NCBI GenBank assembly: GCA_024405235.1
Contig: JAKSPA010000096.1
Location: forward strand, 1 to 6,652
Source: Lentisphaeria bacterium
GTDB taxonomy: Bacteria > Verrucomicrobiota > Lentisphaeria > Oligosphaerales > Oligosphaeraceae
Length of the DNA stretch: 6,652 bases
Reading direction: 5' to 3'
Under the pieces are notes generated by a model. That model was not told the origin of the DNA. It did not search any database and saw only the letters and a program-made list of their open reading frames with translations. The position numbers were made by a program, and so were the translations under genes. This document shows positions 5,476-6,652 of the stretch, piece by piece. How positions within the stretch are numbered: the first letter of the stretch is position 1; each line of letters starts with the position of its first letter.

Positions 5476-6652
5476 ATTCAAGCGCCTTCAAGATCTCATC
5501 CGCATTTCCGACAAGGAAAACGCGCGTATCGAAGGCCTTCATGTCGATTTCGAAAGATTTGACGCCACGCGCAACCACTTCCTTCGTAAAGATATCGACG
5601 ACATCGGCGGTTTCCGAGAACGCGATGGTCTTGTGTCCCGCAAATGCGGCATGGATGCTGATCACGTCTCTGCTTGCGTAGAGATTGTCGTTCGTTTCGA
5701 TGAAAACATGCGCTCCCGCTTTTCGGGCGACTTCACGCAGGAAGTTCTGATCCAGTTCCGGAGCACCATAGAAATACGAGCCATTTTTGGAGGCCACGGC
5801 GACTTCAAAACTGTCGGGATAGCTGCCAAGAGCCTCGGCCTCGCCGTCTGCCACGCAGAAGCGCGTCTGCAGCGGATACTCGCGACCGCCCTTGGAGCCG
5901 TCGTTGAATTTCACCATCGCATTGCCAGGCTGCGCCGCAACGATGTTCATGCCTGTGCATTCGGAAATCGCATTCAAATCCACACCGTCGTCGCCGATGA
6001 ATCCTGTGCCATAAGTGAACACGATCGTCTTGCCCTTTTCACGCAGGCCCGCGATGGCCTTTCTGAGTTCCGGCTTGTCCTTCACGGCGTTCAGGAAGAT
6101 GACCATCTTGTAGCGGTCTGGATTGGCGATCACGTCGTCAAGCAAAACCACATCGACTGGCGCGCCGAACTGTCCAAGCGGAATGCGCTGATAGTAGAGG
6201 AGATCGCCTGAAACCGGCTGGATCGCTCTGGAAGCAGGACGGTATTCGCCTTCGTGGTTATACATGAACTTCTGGTTTTCAGGAACGCTGTAATGCTTCG
6301 TCGTCGCAGCAAAATAGCTGATCGCCTCTTCGTCGATGACTGCCGCGATTTCGGGAGTCGGATCCTTTCCGTGGTCCATCAGATACTGTCCCGCCAGAAG
6401 CGTGCGACTGAACATTGCGTAAACCGCCGGATCGTTCAAATCGCCGCCGCTAATCAGCGGCAGCTGATTGAGTTCGGTGCGTCTGGAAAGAGACATTCCG
6501 ACATTGCGCTTGAGAATGTCAAGCGTCAGCTTCAGATTGAGCGTCTGCTCGAAATCCGTCTTGAAGGTAAGATGCGTACGCGTGTCGTCTTCAAGCATGG
6601 AGAGTTTTCCTGCGAGACGGATTGCGCCGTATGGCTTCATCTCGGCATTCGG
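5474..6652 (-). CDS. GH42-like (beta-galactosidase-like) protein, C-terminal part, starts beyond the right edge
   Basis: The frame is open to base 6652 without a stop. The ATG at 6640 has no ribosome binding site and the protein begins mid-domain, so the true start is upstream of the window. Numbering from that Met, residues 11-22 (GKLSMLEDDTRT) resemble the end of a TIM barrel in beta-galactosidase-like proteins of Lentisphaerae and Planctomycetes, where a Glu sits before D-x-RT. Residues of about 98 to 255 look like the GH42 trimerisation domain with a glutamine-amidotransferase-like fold: IAAVIDEEAISYF, then a long linker, IPLGQFGAPVDVVLLDDV, YKMVIFLNA and GKTIVFTYGTGFI. Residues of about 300 to 388 form a final beta domain (GAHVFIETNDNLYASRDVISIHAAFAG). 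No signal peptide can be seen because the N-terminus is missing. It lies 11 bases before the oxidoreductase. Galactosidase activity is not demonstrated; this may be a non-catalytic or differently specific relative. Confidence 0.72.
   Translation of the reverse strand, partial: PNAEMKPYGAIRLAGKLSMLEDDTRTHLTFKTDFEQTLNLKLTLDILKRNVGMSLSRRTELNQLPLISGGDLNDPAVYAMFSRTLLAGQYLMDHGKDPTPEIAAVIDEEAISYFAATTKHYSVPENQKFMYNHEGEYRPASRAIQPVSGDLLYYQRIPLGQFGAPVDVVLLDDVIANPDRYKMVIFLNAVKDKPELRKAIAGLREKGKTIVFTYGTGFIGDDGVDLNAISECTGMNIVAAQPGNAMVKFNDGSKGGREYPLQTRFCVADGEAEALGSYPDSFEVAVASKNGSYFYGAPELDQNFLREVARKAGAHVFIETNDNLYASRDVISIHAAFAGHKTIAFSETADVVDIFTKEVVARGVKSFEIDMKAFDTRVFLVGNADEILKALE

Noticed and set aside
4911..5681. 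Plus-strand open frame of 256 codons
   Set aside because: It is antisense to the Gfo/Idh/MocA gene with its clear EKP and HD motifs, and to the end of the GH42-like gene; the product is rich in Arg, His and Ser in a shadow-like way.

Overview
The window is a compact bacterial segment with every credible gene on the minus strand, so it reads from high to low coordinates. It holds seven protein genes, two of them cut by the window edges. Coding DNA is of moderate GC and the one clear promoter region is AT-rich. The sugar-enzyme neighbourhood, the PTS IIA protein and the V-type ATPase genes are reminiscent of Lentisphaerae/Victivallales or a related Planctomycetes-Verrucomicrobia-type organism, often gut-associated. 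That placement is an inference from protein style, not from a marker gene.

Region A (6652 to about 4203) looks like a carbohydrate-utilisation cluster. It starts with the C-terminal part of a large beta-galactosidase-like (GH42-like) protein. A Gfo/Idh/MocA-family NAD(P)-dependent oxidoreductase follows 11 bases later, with its ribosome binding site overlapping the preceding stop codon. After an 87-base gap containing a strong inverted repeat comes a secreted protein of 540 residues, probably a TIM-barrel with a C-terminal beta-sandwich and not recognised as any named family. The set would fit export of a glycan-acting enzyme plus cytoplasmic hydrolysis and oxidation of the released sugar; the substrate cannot be read from the sequence.

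Region B (2579 to 2332) is a short AT-rich intergenic stretch. It contains a plausible sigma70-type promoter (TTGTGT, 17 bases, TATAGA) facing the next gene.

Region C (2331 to 1) begins with a PTS EIIA protein of the nitrogen/fructose type that keeps the phospho-acceptor histidine. It is followed closely by a run of V/A-type ATPase genes: a small coiled-coil peripheral-stalk subunit (G/H type), subunit C, and the N-terminus of the membrane subunit I, which runs off the left edge. The last gene has no stop codon in the window. Spacings of 31, 57 and 20 bases and a single upstream promoter suggest one operon.

The most interesting point is the apparent linkage of a PTS phosphorelay protein to an ion-translocating ATPase. 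Next come a candidate new secreted glycoside-hydrolase-like family and several hairpins placed just before start codons. Nothing here is a wholly new system that the sequence alone could establish. There are no RNA genes, insertion sequences, CRISPR repeats or phage genes.
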